NCBI GenBank assembly: GCA_904373265.1
Contig: CAJFEE010000006.1
Span: forward strand, 45,537 to 109,536
Direction of reading: 5' to 3'
DNA: 64,000 nucleotides
DNA from: Candidatus Harrysmithiimonas galli
Lineage (GTDB): Bacteria; Bacillota; Bacilli; CAJFEE01
Part shown: positions 9,020 to 19,327 of the stretch, piece after piece
How positions within the stretch are numbered: position 1 is the first letter of the stretch
How the letters are laid out: each line of letters opens with the position of its first letter
Translations under genes and position numbers: made by a program
The notes under the pieces: model-generated
What the model was told of the DNA's origin: nothing
The model's input: only the letters and a program-made list of their open reading frames with translations
Databases searched by the model: none

Positions 9020-10216
9020 TTATTGTAAAACCGCTTTTAACACTTCCGTTTTATCGGTCTTTTCCCATGGAACATCAATATCCACACGACCAAAATGTCC
9101 ATATGCCGCCGTCTGTTTATAAATTGGACGACGTAAATCAAGCATCTGAATAATACCAGCCGGACGCAAATCAAAATTTTCTTCAATTAAAGATACAAGC
9201 TTAGCTTCTGAAACCTTTCCAGTTCCAAATGTATTCACAGAAATGGAAACCGGCTTGGCAACTCCAATGGCATAAGCAAGTTGAACTTCAACTTTAGAAG
9301 CAAGACCGGCGGCAACAATATTTTTCGCAACATATCGGGCAGCATAAGCCGCTGAACGGTCTACCTTTGTCGGATCCTTTCCAGAAAAAGCTCCTCCACC
9401 ATGACGAGCATATCCTCCATATGTATCGACAATAATTTTTCTTCCAGTCAATCCTGCATCTCCCTGCGGTCCACCAATCACAAAACGACCGGTCGGGTTG
9501 ATAAAATATTGAGTATTTGCATCAATTAAATGTGCCGGTACAATAGGTTGAATCACCTTTTCTTTAATATCCTTTTCAATCTGTTCCTGTGTTACTTTTG
9601 GATGATGCTGTGTGGAAATAACAATTGTATCAATACGAATTGGACGCTCGTTTTCGTCATACTCCACAGTTACTTGCGTTTTTCCATCAGGACGCAAATA
9701 GTCAATCACGTTTGTTTTTCGCACTTCTGCCAAACGGCGAGCCAATCGATGTGACAATGAAATCGGCAACGGCATGAGTTCTTCAGTTTCATCACAGGCA
9801 AATCCAAACATCAAACCTTGGTCCCCAGCACCAATGGCTTCAATTTCCACATCCGTCATTTTTCCTTCCCTTGCTTCCAATGCCTGATCTACACCTAGTG
9901 CAATATCTGGAGATTGTTCATCAATCGAAGTCAACACTGCACAAGTATTGCCATCAAAACCATATTTTGCCCGTACATATCCGATTTCTTTGATCGTACT
10001 GCGAACAATTTTTGGAATGTCCACATAAGTTTGAGTAGAAATCTCTCCTGCAACCAAAACCAGACCAGTCGTGACGGAAGTTTCACATGCGACACGTGCG
10101 TTTGGATCTTGTCCAATAATTGCATCTAAAATCGCATCAGAAATTTGATCACAAATTTTGTCTGGATGTCCTTCTGTTACAGATTCTGAAGTAAATAATT
10201 TTTTTTGTGTTGCCAC
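9020..10216 (-). CDS. metK: S-adenosylmethionine synthetase
   Basis: A 398-residue methionine adenosyltransferase that makes AdoMet from methionine and ATP in the cytoplasm. Signatures include [16 protein letters not shown] (about 17-32), the ATP-site hexapeptide [10 protein letters not shown] (about 130) and the P-loop-like [19 protein letters not shown] (about 275). Length is normal for MetK. The start is GTG with a GGGAGG ribosome binding site. It is monocistronic, with a SAM-I riboswitch and leader terminator upstream, so high AdoMet should shut transcription off. The divergent neighbour is pckA, as in related Bacillaceae. Confidence 0.98.
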   Translation of the reverse strand: MATQKKLFTSESVTEGHPDKICDQISDAILDAIIGQDPNARVACETSVTTGLVLVAGEISTQTYVDIPKIVRSTIKEIGYVRAKYGFDGNTCAVLTSIDEQSPDIALGVDQALEAREGKMTDVEIEAIGAGDQGLMFGFACDETEELMPLPISLSHRLARRLAEVRKTNVIDYLRPDGKTQVTVEYDENERPIRIDTIVISTQHHPKVTQEQIEKDIKEKVIQPIVPAHLIDANTQYFINPTGRFVIGGPQGDAGLTGRKIIVDTYGGYARHGGGAFSGKDPTKVDRSAAYAARYVAKNIVAAGLASKVEVQLAYAIGVAKPVSISVNTFGTGKVSEAKLVSLIEENFDLRPAGIIQMLDLRRPIYKQTAAYGHFGRVDIDVPWEKTDKTEVLKAVLQ

Positions 10217-10293
10217 TTTGTAAACGCCTCCCAGCTTTGTAAAATAAATTGAAATCGGAAATTCTCCAACACGAAGTACAGCTCATATTCCAA

Positions 10294-10333
10294 TAAAAAA
10301 AACCTCCTCTACTTTTTCGAGTGAGAAGGTTTT
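10294..10333 (-). terminator. Riboswitch-controlled leader terminator of metK
   Basis: On the minus strand a stem of AAACCTTCTCACT with AGTAGAGGAGGTTT (one bulge, one G-U) is followed by eight T residues. It lies between the SAM-I aptamer and metK and is the expression platform. Confidence 0.88.
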
Positions 10334-10358
10334 ATTATCCTATATTATGCACCTTATC

Positions 10359-10497
10359 ACTCTTATCGCCCAAGATTTTATCTTTTTATAAAAAAATATT
10401 AAAAATCTTGCACCAGGTGAGCACCTTTCATGTATAAAAACATGAGGTTGCCGGGCTTCATCGGGCCTTATTCCCTCTGCCTACTCTGGATAAGAGA
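10359..10497 (-). promoter_or_regulatory. SAM-I (S-box) riboswitch aptamer
   Basis: Read on the minus strand the leader contains CTCTTATCCAGAG, GGCAGAGGGA, GGCCCGATGAAGCCCGGCAA and, at the 3' end, GATAAGAG closing stem P1. These are the conserved S-box elements in the right order. It precedes metK and should terminate transcription when AdoMet is abundant. Confidence 0.95.
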
Positions 10498-10691
10498 AAT
10501 CCGTTTCAATGTTATCCTATCGAATTCTGTACATTTTTGTCAATAAAAATAAAAGACAATTATCCATTACTGATTTTTCTCATTCACAAATTAGACACAA
10601 ACTATTCTACAAGAAATATAACATACCATTTATAAATGTGTTATACTATTTAGCAAGTTTGATAAAAATCATGAAGGAAGTGGATAAAAGC

Positions 10692-12275
10692 ATGTCTGTT
10701 AAAAGCTTAAATGACTTACTGGTGTCTACATTAAATGGAAAAAATGTACGAAAAAATTTATCAGCGGCTAAGCTTGTAGAGAAATCTCTGTCCAGAAAAG
10801 AGGCAACCCTTTCATCAACTGGCGCTTTGCGTGCAACAACTGGAAAATATACTGGTCGCTCACCAAAGGACAAATTCTTCGTTGCTGAAGCTTCCATTAT
10901 GGACGATATTGCTTGGGGAAACGTGAATCGTCCGATTGAAGAAGACAAATTTAATAAATTACTGGATAAAGTATTAAATTATTTACAAACCAAGAATGAA
11001 ATTTTCCTTTTCCAAGGATTTGCTGGTGCAGATAAATCCTCACAGCTTTCCATTCAAGTATTAAATGAGTATGCTTGGCATAACTTATTTGCGCGACAAT
11101 TATTTATTCGTCCGACTGAACAAGAGCTTTCTGACCATCAAGCTGAATTTACCATTATCAATGCTCCGGACTTTAAAGCGGATCCCGCCATAGATGGTAC
11201 AAACTCTGAAGCTTTCATTCTAATATCTTTAGAAAGAAAAATCGTTTTAATTGGCGGAACTGAGTATGCTGGAGAAATCAAAAAATCTGTTTTCACCATT
11301 ATGAACTATTTATTACCCAAAAAAGGGATCTTTTCTATGCACTGCTCCTCCAATGTCGGAGAAGACGGGGATGTTGCTTTATTCTTCGGACTTTCTGGAA
11401 CCGGAAAAACGACACTTTCCGCCGATCCCAATCGCCGTCTGATTGGAGATGATGAGCATGGATGGTCCGATAATGGTGTTTTTAACGTTGAAGGCGGATG
11501 CTATGCAAAATGTATCAACTTGTCTGAAGAAAAAGAGCCGCAAATCTATCATGCCATTCAGTTTGGTTCTGTTTTAGAAAATGTCGTTTTGGATGAACAA
11601 GGAACACCAGACTATGATGATGGAACATTGACCGAAAATACACGTGCTGCTTATCCGTTAACTTCCATTGAAAATAGTGTACTACCATCTGTTGCCGGTC
11701 AGCCGAAAAATGTCGTGTTTTTAACAGCCGATGCATCTGGTGTACTACCACCAATTAGTAAATTAACGAAAGAACAGGCAATGTATCACTTCCTAAGTGG
11801 ATACACATCAAAATTAGCAGGAACAGAGCGTGGTGTTACCTCACCGCAAGCCACTTTCTCCACCTGCTTTGGCGAACCATTTTTACCATTAGATGCATCT
11901 GTTTATGCAGAAATGCTCGGAGAAAAAATTGACAAATACAATGTCAACGTATATCTTGTTAACACAGGTTGGACAGGCGGTGCTTATGGAACTGGCGCTC
12001 GTATGAAACTTTCCTACACCAGAGCAATGGTCAATGCTGCCATTTCTGGTGAACTTGACCGCGTAGATACGGTTCAGGAGCCATTTTTCGGACTCAACAT
12101 CCCTGTATCCATTAATGGTGTGCCAAGCGATGTATTAAACCCAATAGACACTTGGAACGATAAAGAAGCTTACAAATTGGCAGCAAAAGAACTTGCAACG
12201 AAATTCAAAGAAAACTTCAAACGCTTTGACAAAGTTTCAGCAGAAACCATTCGCAAAGGTGAACCTTTGGTATAA
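10692..12275 (+). CDS. pckA: ATP-dependent phosphoenolpyruvate carboxykinase
   Basis: PEP carboxykinase converts oxaloacetate and ATP to PEP and CO2, the first step of gluconeogenesis. The ATG at 10692 is chosen because AAGGAAGTGG lies about eight bases upstream and the resulting 527 residues equal the usual length; upstream in-frame codons would add a non-homologous tail. Early block [14 protein letters not shown], then [16 protein letters not shown] (about 45-60), the kinase-1a P-loop [16 protein letters not shown] (about 235) and the kinase-2 region [11 protein letters not shown]. Divergent from metK. A terminator hairpin follows 80 bases after the stop. Confidence 0.97.
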   Translation: MSVKSLNDLLVSTLNGKNVRKNLSAAKLVEKSLSRKEATLSSTGALRATTGKYTGRSPKDKFFVAEASIMDDIAWGNVNRPIEEDKFNKLLDKVLNYLQTKNEIFLFQGFAGADKSSQLSIQVLNEYAWHNLFARQLFIRPTEQELSDHQAEFTIINAPDFKADPAIDGTNSEAFILISLERKIVLIGGTEYAGEIKKSVFTIMNYLLPKKGIFSMHCSSNVGEDGDVALFFGLSGTGKTTLSADPNRRLIGDDEHGWSDNGVFNVEGGCYAKCINLSEEKEPQIYHAIQFGSVLENVVLDEQGTPDYDDGTLTENTRAAYPLTSIENSVLPSVAGQPKNVVFLTADASGVLPPISKLTKEQAMYHFLSGYTSKLAGTERGVTSPQATFSTCFGEPFLPLDASVYAEMLGEKIDKYNVNVYLVNTGWTGGAYGTGARMKLSYTRAMVNAAISGELDRVDTVQEPFFGLNIPVSINGVPSDVLNPIDTWNDKEAYKLAAKELATKFKENFKRFDKVSAETIRKGEPLV

Positions 12276-12354
12276 AAATCGAACAAGAAAAAATCGAGCC
12301 TCATAGCTTCTTAAAGTTTGATCATTTTATACAGTATGTCTTTGAAAATCTTAC

Positions 12355-12395
12355 AAAAAATCTTCGGAGATTGATTTCTTTTCCGGGGATTTTTT
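12355..12395 (+). terminator. Terminator of pckA
   Basis: A stem pairing AAAAAATCTTCGGA with TCCGGGGATTTTTT ends in a T-run about 80 bases after pckA. Confidence 0.75.
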
Positions 12396-12923
12396 ACTTT
12401 TTCAACATGCTTGATCAATTGACAAATTATTTTTTGATGGCTTAAGTTCTTTAAACCCATCCTAAAAAAAAAACAAATTTGAAACCTATACAATACACCT
12501 GATACTCCTGAATACAACCAAAGTATCTCATTTACTTCCATATCAGTATACTCAAAATCCAATTGCCTTTCTAACATTGCACATCAAAAATAAAAGAACA
12601 GTTTAGGTTATCATATTGTAGTGCTTTTTTAACTCTTTATCATTCTCTTATAAAATGCCTTTGTCTCTTTAAAGACAAAATCGCAACCTTCAGAACATAC
12701 ATCATCTCTTTCATAAAGTAAAAACAATTTTTTATCCAATCAACATATACAGCAAGCTGTCACATATACATTGACACTTTCTTTTCTATATTAAGCGCTT
12801 ATATCCAATTTTTTAACAACTATTCTCACCAAAAATACTTGCTCTCTCTAAAACTATATTTTGTCATACTGATTTTTTCTTCGTAATGAAAATGATACCA
12901 CTCTCTTATTCTATAATTTCCAT
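12396..12923. other. Intergenic, no gene seen
   Basis: AT-rich stretch without credible coding or RNA features between pckA and the TetR promoter region. Confidence 0.5.
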
Positions 12924-12975
12924 TTGCTGTCAAAAATAATTTATGCTATGATACAAAGTAAGTGTTTACTCACTT
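12924..12975 (+). promoter_or_regulatory. Promoter and TetR-type operator
   Basis: A promoter TTGCTG-17 bp-TATGAT (12924-12952) is followed at the expected start of transcription by the imperfect palindrome AAGTAAGTGTTTACTCACTT (12956-12975; seven of ten positions symmetric). It lies upstream of a TetR gene, so autorepression is the natural reading. Confidence 0.6.
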
Positions 12976-13058
12976 CGACATTTTTATACAAAATATGATT
13001 AAAGAAATCATGAATATTGTTGATTTTTGCTTTATATAAAGGAGATGGATGAGAAAAC

Positions 13059-13703
13059 ATGAAAAATTATAACTTATTAAAGGAACTCGCTGCATCAATA
13101 AAAAAATCCGATAAACCGACTACCAAACAAAAAAAAATTATCGAATCTGCCATTTTAATTTTTTCCGAAAAAGGTTATGCCAATGCCTCAACAGCTGAAA
13201 TTGCCCGACATGCTGGTGTTTCTGAGGGCACCATTTTCAAACATTACGGTACAAAAGAAAATCTACTGCTTTCTTTAATCATCCCATACTTGGAAGATTT
13301 TTTCCCAAGCATAGTAGAGGAAGTAGTAAAAGAAGCCTCAAATTCAATGATTACCTTTGAAGATTTTCTCGTGCATCTATTACAAAATCGCTGTTTATTT
13401 ATTGAGGAAAACAAAGAAATTTTCCAAGTTATGATCAAAGAGCTTATATACAAAGAAGAGCTAAAAGAAAAACTGCTCCCTTGTATTTATCAAATTCTTG
13501 CTACCCAGATAGGGCAAGTCATAGAACATTTCCAACAAAGAGGAGAAGTTAAGGATTCTCCCACAGATGTTTTATTAAAAATGCTATTTACTTCTACTTC
13601 TGCTTTCTTTATTTCACACTTTGTTCTATTCAATAAGACAAAAGTCTCACAAGAGGATATTGTGCAAACCGCACAGTTTATCGCCAATGGCATGCGCCCT
13701 TAG
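13059..13703 (+). CDS. TetR/AcrR-family transcriptional regulator
   Basis: A 214-residue TetR-type repressor. The N-terminal helix-turn-helix (about residues 25-72) reads IIESAILIFSEKGYANAST, IARHAGVSEGTIFKHYGTKE and so on. The C-terminal ligand domain is divergent, so the inducer is unknown. AAAGGAGATGG precedes the ATG. The activase gene starts 75 bases downstream on the same strand and probably shares the transcript. The palindrome at 12956-12975 overlaps the promoter. A role in sensing an acyl-CoA or fatty acid is possible, as for FadR-like TetR proteins, but is not shown. Confidence 0.88.
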   Translation: MKNYNLLKELAASIKKSDKPTTKQKKIIESAILIFSEKGYANASTAEIARHAGVSEGTIFKHYGTKENLLLSLIIPYLEDFFPSIVEEVVKEASNSMITFEDFLVHLLQNRCLFIEENKEIFQVMIKELIYKEELKEKLLPCIYQILATQIGQVIEHFQQRGEVKDSPTDVLLKMLFTSTSAFFISHFVLFNKTKVSQEDIVQTAQFIANGMRP

Positions 13704-13778
13704 ATCCAGCGAACGAGCAATTTGTTAAATATCAACATATAAAAAAGTTTATGAATTAAACAAGAAAGGAAGATTTTG

Positions 13779-14213
13779 ATGAAATTTCATATGGGATTAG
13801 ACATAGGTTCTACAACAGCTAAGCTCGTTGTTTTGACTCCTACAAAAAAAGTCATTTACCAGAAATACTGCCGACATTTTTCAAATATAAAAAACACAGC
13901 ATTAGAGATGCTCAATGAGGTTTTGACACAATATCCAGATGCAAAAGTCACAATAAATATTAGTGGCTCCGCTGGTATGCGCATCTCTGAGCAAATCGAT
14001 ATCCCGTTTGTTCAAGAGGTCATTGCATGTACAGAAGCTGTAGAATATTATATTCCTGAAACCGATGTAGTCATTGAGCTTGGCGGTGAAGATGCAAAAA
14101 TCATTTATTTTGAAAATGGCGTTGAACAGCGAATGAACGCCGCATGTGCTGGGGAACTGGAGCATTTATTGATCAAATTGCTGCACTTTTACAAACCGAT
14201 GCATCAGGTATGA
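13779..14213 (+). pseudogene. N-terminal piece of frameshifted acyl-CoA dehydratase activase
   Basis: This is the 5' part of one long activase gene that continues in another frame at 14144-18082. The ATG at 13779 follows GAAAGGAAG. The first domain is the BcrA/BadF/HgdC ATPase fold: GLDIGSTTAKLVVL (phosphate-1), SGSAGMRI, ELGGEDAKIIYFENG and NAACAG. After NAACAG the frame drifts into ELEHLLIKLL, whereas the next frame supplies GTGAFIDQIAALLQ, the normal continuation. Restoring one G in the GGGG run at 14151-14154 gives an unbroken protein of about 1434 residues. It may be a true mutation, a sequencing error or slippage. Confidence 0.85.
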
Positions 14214-17200
14214 ATACATATGCCAAAAATCATCAGAAAATTTATCCAATTGCTTCCCGATGCGGTGTATTTGCTAAGACAGATGTACAGCCACTGCTAA
14301 ACGAAGGCGCTCAAAAAGAGGATATCGCCGCCTCTGTTTTTCAAAGTGTGGTCATTCAAACCATCAGTGGGTTAGCTTGTGGCAGACCAATTCGAGGAAA
14401 AATTGCCTTCCTTGGCGGACCGCTAACCTACCTATCTGAATTACGTCAAAGATTTATCGAAACTTTAAATTTGCAGCCTGACGAAGTAATTTTCCCATCT
14501 GGAAGTGAATATTTTGTCGCACGTGGGGCAGCTTTTTGCAGTATGAAAAATGAAAGTCTTGCTTTATCTGATATATGCCAAAAGCTAAAAACTCTTTCTA
14601 TGGTACCAAAAGACGCAACAAACACTGGATTGCCACCGCTGTTTCAAAATGAAACAGAAATCGAGACATTTCGCCAAAGACACCAAAAGGCAAAAGTAAA
14701 CCGCCGCAATTTAGATGCCTATACTGGAGCTGCTTTTATCGGAATTGATGCTGGATCAACAACAACCAAGATTGTTTTAATGAGCGAACAAGAGGAATTG
14801 CTCTATACTTTTTACCAAAACAATCAAGGCAATCCGTTACAATCGGTAATTAACGGACTCAAAGAATTATATCACCAGATGCCTCAAAATGTTCGTATTT
14901 TAAATGCGGCAGTAACCGGATACGGTGAAGCTTTAGTCAAAGAGGCATTGAATATTGAAATCGGTGAAATTGAAACAGTTGCTCATTATAAAGCTGCAAA
15001 GAAATTCCAACCCAATGTTGATTTTATTTTAGATATTGGCGGTCAGGATATGAAATGCATTAAAATTAAGAATGGAGCCATCGATCACCTCATGCTAAAT
15101 GAAGCATGCTCTGCTGGTTGCGGCTCATTTTTAGAAAGTTTTGCACACTCTCTACATGTTCCAATTACTGAATTTGCCAATCAAGCACTTTATGCCAAAG
15201 CACCAGTTGACCTGGGTTCACGTTGTACGGTTTTTATGAATTCAAAAGTCAAACAGGTACAAAAAGAAGGCGTGACCTTGCCAAACTTATCCGCTGGCTT
15301 ATCTTACTCTATTATTAAAAATGCAATTCAAAAGGTTATGAAACTCCGAAACATTGAATCACTTGGAGAAAATATCGTGGTACAAGGTGGTACCTTTTAT
15401 AATGAAGCAGTGCTTCGTGCCTTTGAACAGTTAATTCAAAAAAATGTTGTTCGTCCTGATATTGCTGGTATAATGGGTGCTTATGGTTCTGCACTGATTG
15501 CCAAAGCACAATGTCAAAAAAATAAACAAAAGAGCAGCCTATTGGACTTAGCGGCACTTGAACAATTTTCTTATAAAACGACTTATGGGCGCTGTGGACT
15601 ATGCGCCAATCATTGTCCACTTACCATTAACCACTTTGGCAACAAGCGCACTTTTATAACCGGAAACCGTTGTGAATGCGGAGCAGGAAAACCGAAGACA
15701 AAAACAAACATACTGAATTTGTTCCAATATAAATACAAACGACTTTTTCAGTATGAATCCTTATCCCCAGAACAAGCATCCCGCGGAAAAATTGGAATTC
15801 CGCGTGTCTTAAATATGTATGAAAATTATCCTCTTTGGCATACAATTTTTACACAACTCGGGTATCAAGTTATCTTGTCACCGAAATCCAGTAAAAAATT
15901 GTACGAAAAAGGGATGGGATATATCCCATCTGAATCCGTTTGTTATCCGGCAAAATTAACACACGGACATATTTCGGCTCTAGTTGAAGAAGATGTAGAT
16001 ATAATTTTTTATCCTTCTGTCGTTTATGAAAAAAAGGAATTTGAAGAAGCGACCAATCATTTTAACTGTCCAGTTGTAACCTCTTATCCTGAAGTCATTC
16101 GTGTAAATATGGACAATTTAAAGGAAAAAAATATTCCATTGATCCAACCATTTATTACATTGAATCAGGAAAAGGCTGTGATCCATGCGCTGACTGAACA
16201 ATTCCCAGAAATTCCGAAAAAAGAAATAATCAGAGCAGTGAAAACAGGTTGGCAAGAAGCCGAAAAAGCAAAACAAGATATTCAGAAAAAAGGAGAAGAA
16301 ACTTTACAATACTTAAAAGAAACTGGAATGAAAGGCATAGTCTTAGCTGGTAGACCGTATCATGTTGATCCGGAAATTAATCATGGAATCGCAGAATTGA
16401 TTTCTGCACATGAGCTAGCTGTACTAACCGAAGATTCGATCGCACACTTGGCCGATACCATACAAGATCCACGAGTCGCTAACCAATGGACTTATCATGC
16501 TCGACTATATCGGGCTGCACGTGTGGTTGCCAAACAAAAAAACCTAGAGCTTGTACAGCTTACATCTTTTGGATGTGGACTGGATGCAGTAACCAGTGAC
16601 ATGGTACAGGAAATTTTAGAAGAAAACAATAAAATGTATACCTTAATTAAAATTGACGAAATCAACAATCTTGGCGCGGCTAGAATCCGAATTCGTTCTT
16701 TAAAAGCTGCCATGCTTGAAAGAGAAAACAAAAATTTTTCTGTTGAAAAATCAAAACAGCCCAAACCAGCACCCGTATTTGAAAGAGAAATGAAAGATGA
16801 CTATACCATTTTAATCCCACAAATGTCACCTTTTCACTTTGAACTTTACGAAGCGCTACTTTCCAGCGAAGGATACCGGGTAAAACTTTTAGAAACAGTT
16901 TCCTCAGATGCAATTGATACTGGATTACAATTTGTAAACAATGATGCCTGTTATCCCGCAATCGTTACCATTGGACAGATGGTACATGCATTGCAAAGTG
17001 GAGATTTTGATTTGAATAAAACTGCAGTGATTATGTCACAAACTGGCGGTGCATGCCGAGCCACCAACTATATCGCTTTATTGCGCCGGGCATTAAAAGA
17101 TGCAGGAATGGGACAAATTCCTGTTATTTCACTGAATGCTATTGGACTAGAAAAACATCCAGGATTTGAGCTGAGTTACCAAATGATCAAAAAACTCATC

Positions 17201-18082
17201 GCCACAACTGTTTATGGAGATGCATTGATGCGAATGGTTTATCGACTGCGTCCACATGAAGTAGTAAAAGGCTCTGTCAATACTTGTCACAAAAAATGGG
17301 TAGAGATTTGCAAACAATCTTTAATCGATTTCAGTTACAACAAATACAAAAAGAGAATAGCACAAATGGTACAAGATTTTGAACAAATTCCTGTGCATTT
17401 TACCAACAAACCAAGAATTGGCATTGTCGGGGAAATTCTGGTTAAATTTCATCCCGATGCAAACAACAAAATCGTTGATTTAATCGAAGCAGAAGGCGGA
17501 GAAGCTGTTATGCCTGATATTATGGATTTCTTTCTTTATTGCATTTACGATGAAAGTGTAAATCTTGGAAAAAATAAGTTAGGTGTGCCTATTCGGCATG
17601 GATTGATTCAATATATTGAACATTACAGAAAACCGTTGAAAACCGCATTAAAAAACAGCAAACGTTTTTCGTCTTTACATACCATTTATTCACTAGCTGA
17701 ACATGCCAAATCTTTACTTTCCACCAACAATCAAGCTGGTGAAGGTTGGTTTTTAACGGCAGAAATGATGGAGCTAATTGAAGAAGGCATCAACAATATC
17801 GCGTATATTCAACCCTTTGCCTGCTTGCCAAACCATGTAACTGGTCGCGGCATGATGAAAGGATTGAAAGCGTTGTATCCGCAGGCCAATATTACAGCAA
17901 TTGACTATGATGCAAGCGAATCTGCTGTCAATCAAGTCAATCGCCTAAAGCTGATGATTACAACTGCATTTAAAAATATCGAAAAAACGACTGCAACTTC
18001 ACAGCCTGAAACGATCTGTGAAAAAAGAAATAAATTACAAAATCCCATTGAGCTTGGTGAAAAAGATGAAGTATTGGTCTAA
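14144..18082 (+). CDS. 2-hydroxyacyl-CoA dehydratase activase-related protein (main part, after frameshift)
   Basis: The main part of a giant fusion protein related to HgdC/HgdB. In order it holds the rest of the first activase domain (GTGAFIDQIAALL at the start), a second complete BcrA/BadF/HgdC ATPase domain (GIDAGSTTTKIVLM, DIGGQDMKCIKI, NEACSAGCGSFLES), a cysteine-rich linker (GRCGLCANHCPLTI, GNRCECGAGK), a DUF2229-type region (IGIPRVLNMYENYPLW) and HgdB-like parts (AGRPYHVDPEINHG, TSFGCGLDA, MSQTGGACRATNY). Activases use ATP to push electrons from a [4Fe-4S] cluster into radical dehydratases, but no partner dehydratase subunits are nearby. The substrate is unknown. The ATG at 14144 lacks a good ribosome site and is probably an artefact of the frameshift. 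A strong terminator follows. Confidence 0.85.
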   Translation: MCWGTGAFIDQIAALLQTDASGMNTYAKNHQKIYPIASRCGVFAKTDVQPLLNEGAQKEDIAASVFQSVVIQTISGLACGRPIRGKIAFLGGPLTYLSELRQRFIETLNLQPDEVIFPSGSEYFVARGAAFCSMKNESLALSDICQKLKTLSMVPKDATNTGLPPLFQNETEIETFRQRHQKAKVNRRNLDAYTGAAFIGIDAGSTTTKIVLMSEQEELLYTFYQNNQGNPLQSVINGLKELYHQMPQNVRILNAAVTGYGEALVKEALNIEIGEIETVAHYKAAKKFQPNVDFILDIGGQDMKCIKIKNGAIDHLMLNEACSAGCGSFLESFAHSLHVPITEFANQALYAKAPVDLGSRCTVFMNSKVKQVQKEGVTLPNLSAGLSYSIIKNAIQKVMKLRNIESLGENIVVQGGTFYNEAVLRAFEQLIQKNVVRPDIAGIMGAYGSALIAKAQCQKNKQKSSLLDLAALEQFSYKTTYGRCGLCANHCPLTINHFGNKRTFITGNRCECGAGKPKTKTNILNLFQYKYKRLFQYESLSPEQASRGKIGIPRVLNMYENYPLWHTIFTQLGYQVILSPKSSKKLYEKGMGYIPSESVCYPAKLTHGHISALVEEDVDIIFYPSVVYEKKEFEEATNHFNCPVVTSYPEVIRVNMDNLKEKNIPLIQPFITLNQEKAVIHALTEQFPEIPKKEIIRAVKTGWQEAEKAKQDIQKKGEETLQYLKETGMKGIVLAGRPYHVDPEINHGIAELISAHELAVLTEDSIAHLADTIQDPRVANQWTYHARLYRAARVVAKQKNLELVQLTSFGCGLDAVTSDMVQEILEENNKMYTLIKIDEINNLGAARIRIRSLKAAMLERENKNFSVEKSKQPKPAPVFEREMKDDYTILIPQMSPFHFELYEALLSSEGYRVKLLETVSSDAIDTGLQFVNNDACYPAIVTIGQMVHALQSGDFDLNKTAVIMSQTGGACRATNYIALLRRALKDAGMGQIPVISLNAIGLEKHPGFELSYQMIKKLIATTVYGDALMRMVYRLRPHEVVKGSVNTCHKKWVEICKQSLIDFSYNKYKKRIAQMVQDFEQIPVHFTNKPRIGIVGEILVKFHPDANNKIVDLIEAEGGEAVMPDIMDFFLYCIYDESVNLGKNKLGVPIRHGLIQYIEHYRKPLKTALKNSKRFSSLHTIYSLAEHAKSLLSTNNQAGEGWFLTAEMMELIEEGINNIAYIQPFACLPNHVTGRGMMKGLKALYPQANITAIDYDASESAVNQVNRLKLMITTAFKNIEKTTATSQPETICEKRNKLQNPIELGEKDEVLV

Positions 18083-18140
18083 TGCGTTGTAAAATATCAA
18101 AACACTCAAACTAGATATATCCATTCAATCACTATCGAAT

Positions 18141-18190
18141 AAAACGTTCCCAACAAACCGAATTTTTCTTAGTTTGTTGAGAACGTTTTT
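18141..18190 (+). terminator. Terminator after the activase gene
   Basis: Arms AAAACGTTCCCAACAAAC and GTTTGTTGAGAACGTTTTT form a long stem with a T-run. Confidence 0.9.
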
Positions 18191-18400
18191 ATACTTAAAC
18201 AGACCGACTTTATTCTCTTTCAACGTATTTCTTCTACCTATCAGTTCAAAAAATTTCCTATCCATCACTTTACAAAGCAATTGAAATCTGATCTTTACAG
18301 TGTAAAAAACTCAAGATATCATAGCAAAATGCCAGGACTTTCTCTTCAGTCACAAATATTTGATATCATTTTATAATATGTACTCAAAAACCACTACTTT

Positions 18401-18850
18401 TTATTTTTTCATCTGCAAATATTTCAAAATCTCTTGAACAACACCATCTTGCATAATAAAACTGAATATTGACTGCTGCAACAATTCATCTGTTAATTCT
18501 TCATAGAGGAAAATGCCTTCCGTTTCCAAAAATTGATGAGCTACATCTATTTGATCTACTTCTGCCAAAAAAATACTTTTCACAAAATCATCAGGCAAGT
18601 CCAAAATTCGGTACTGACCAATTTCTTTTATTGAACGAATGGTGCAGCCAGTTTCCTCCTTAACTTCCCGTATGGCAGCCATCACAGCAGTTTCTCCTGG
18701 CTCCACCTTGCCACCTGGAAATTCAAGCCCACGTATTTTATGGTATGTTAAAACCCAATTCCCTGCATGATATAACACAACCAAAACATGACTTGGATTT
18801 TTGGAAAATACTTGTGGACAAAAAGAAATTTCATAATTTTTTTGTACCAT
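18401..18850 (-). CDS. ytkD: Nudix hydrolase (YtkD-like)
   Basis: A 149-residue Nudix hydrolase. The Nudix box [18 protein letters not shown] continuing KEETG (about residues 46-68) has the G-x5-E-x7-REVxEExG pattern. The whole protein follows B. subtilis YtkD ([13 protein letters not shown], ETEGxxLF, SFIMxD), an enzyme reported to hydrolyse 8-oxo-dGTP and other nucleoside triphosphates and linked to oxidative-stress protection. The ATG has a GGTGG site. It is divergent from yidD, with under 90 bases between the starts. Confidence 0.85.
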   Translation of the reverse strand: MVQKNYEISFCPQVFSKNPSHVLVVLYHAGNWVLTYHKIRGLEFPGGKVEPGETAVMAAIREVKEETGCTIRSIKEIGQYRILDLPDDFVKSIFLAEVDQIDVAHQFLETEGIFLYEELTDELLQQSIFSFIMQDGVVQEILKYLQMKK

Positions 18851-18932
18851 TTAATCCACCTACTCTTTTTCTTTTACATCATAAAAATGGTATAATTATA
18901 AAGGAAAATCATAAAAATGGAGTATATTTGTT

Positions 18933-19163
18933 ATGGTAAATGTATTATTAAAACTGATTCGTTTGTATCAAAAATTTCTTTCTCCACTAAAACCACCAAG
19001 CTGTCGCTTTTATCCCACCTGTTCAAATTATGCAATGGAAGCCATCCAAATACATGGTGCATTAAAAGGCAGTTGGCTTGCGATTTGTCGGATCTTAAAA
19101 TGTCATCCGTTTCATAGAGGAGGCGTTGACCCTGTTCCACCTAAAAAAAATAAAATACCATAG
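18933..19163 (+). CDS. yidD: Membrane protein insertion efficiency factor YidD
   Basis: A 76-residue YidD protein, a small peripheral membrane protein thought to help YidC-dependent insertion. Hallmarks: an amphipathic N-terminus ([16 protein letters not shown]), the Cys motif [15 protein letters not shown] and the ending [13 protein letters not shown]. The ATG follows GGAG ten bases upstream. Normal length. It stands alone. Confidence 0.95.
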   Translation: MVNVLLKLIRLYQKFLSPLKPPSCRFYPTCSNYAMEAIQIHGALKGSWLAICRILKCHPFHRGGVDPVPPKKNKIP

Positions 19164-19327
19164 AAATAACCTTGATTTTCAAAAGCACAGCACTTAGATA
19201 TAGGAAAACACCTGATTTTATACACTTCCCATTTTGAACCACACCTTGTTCATATCCTTTGATAAAAAAATGGTTCATTTAAACTTCTTATAATATATAG
19301 ATTGATCTTGAATCTTTTATTTTACAT

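Noticed and set aside
10509..10691. N-terminal extension of pckA
   Set aside because: The ribosome site and the normal family length both point to the ATG at 10692; the extension has no homology pattern.
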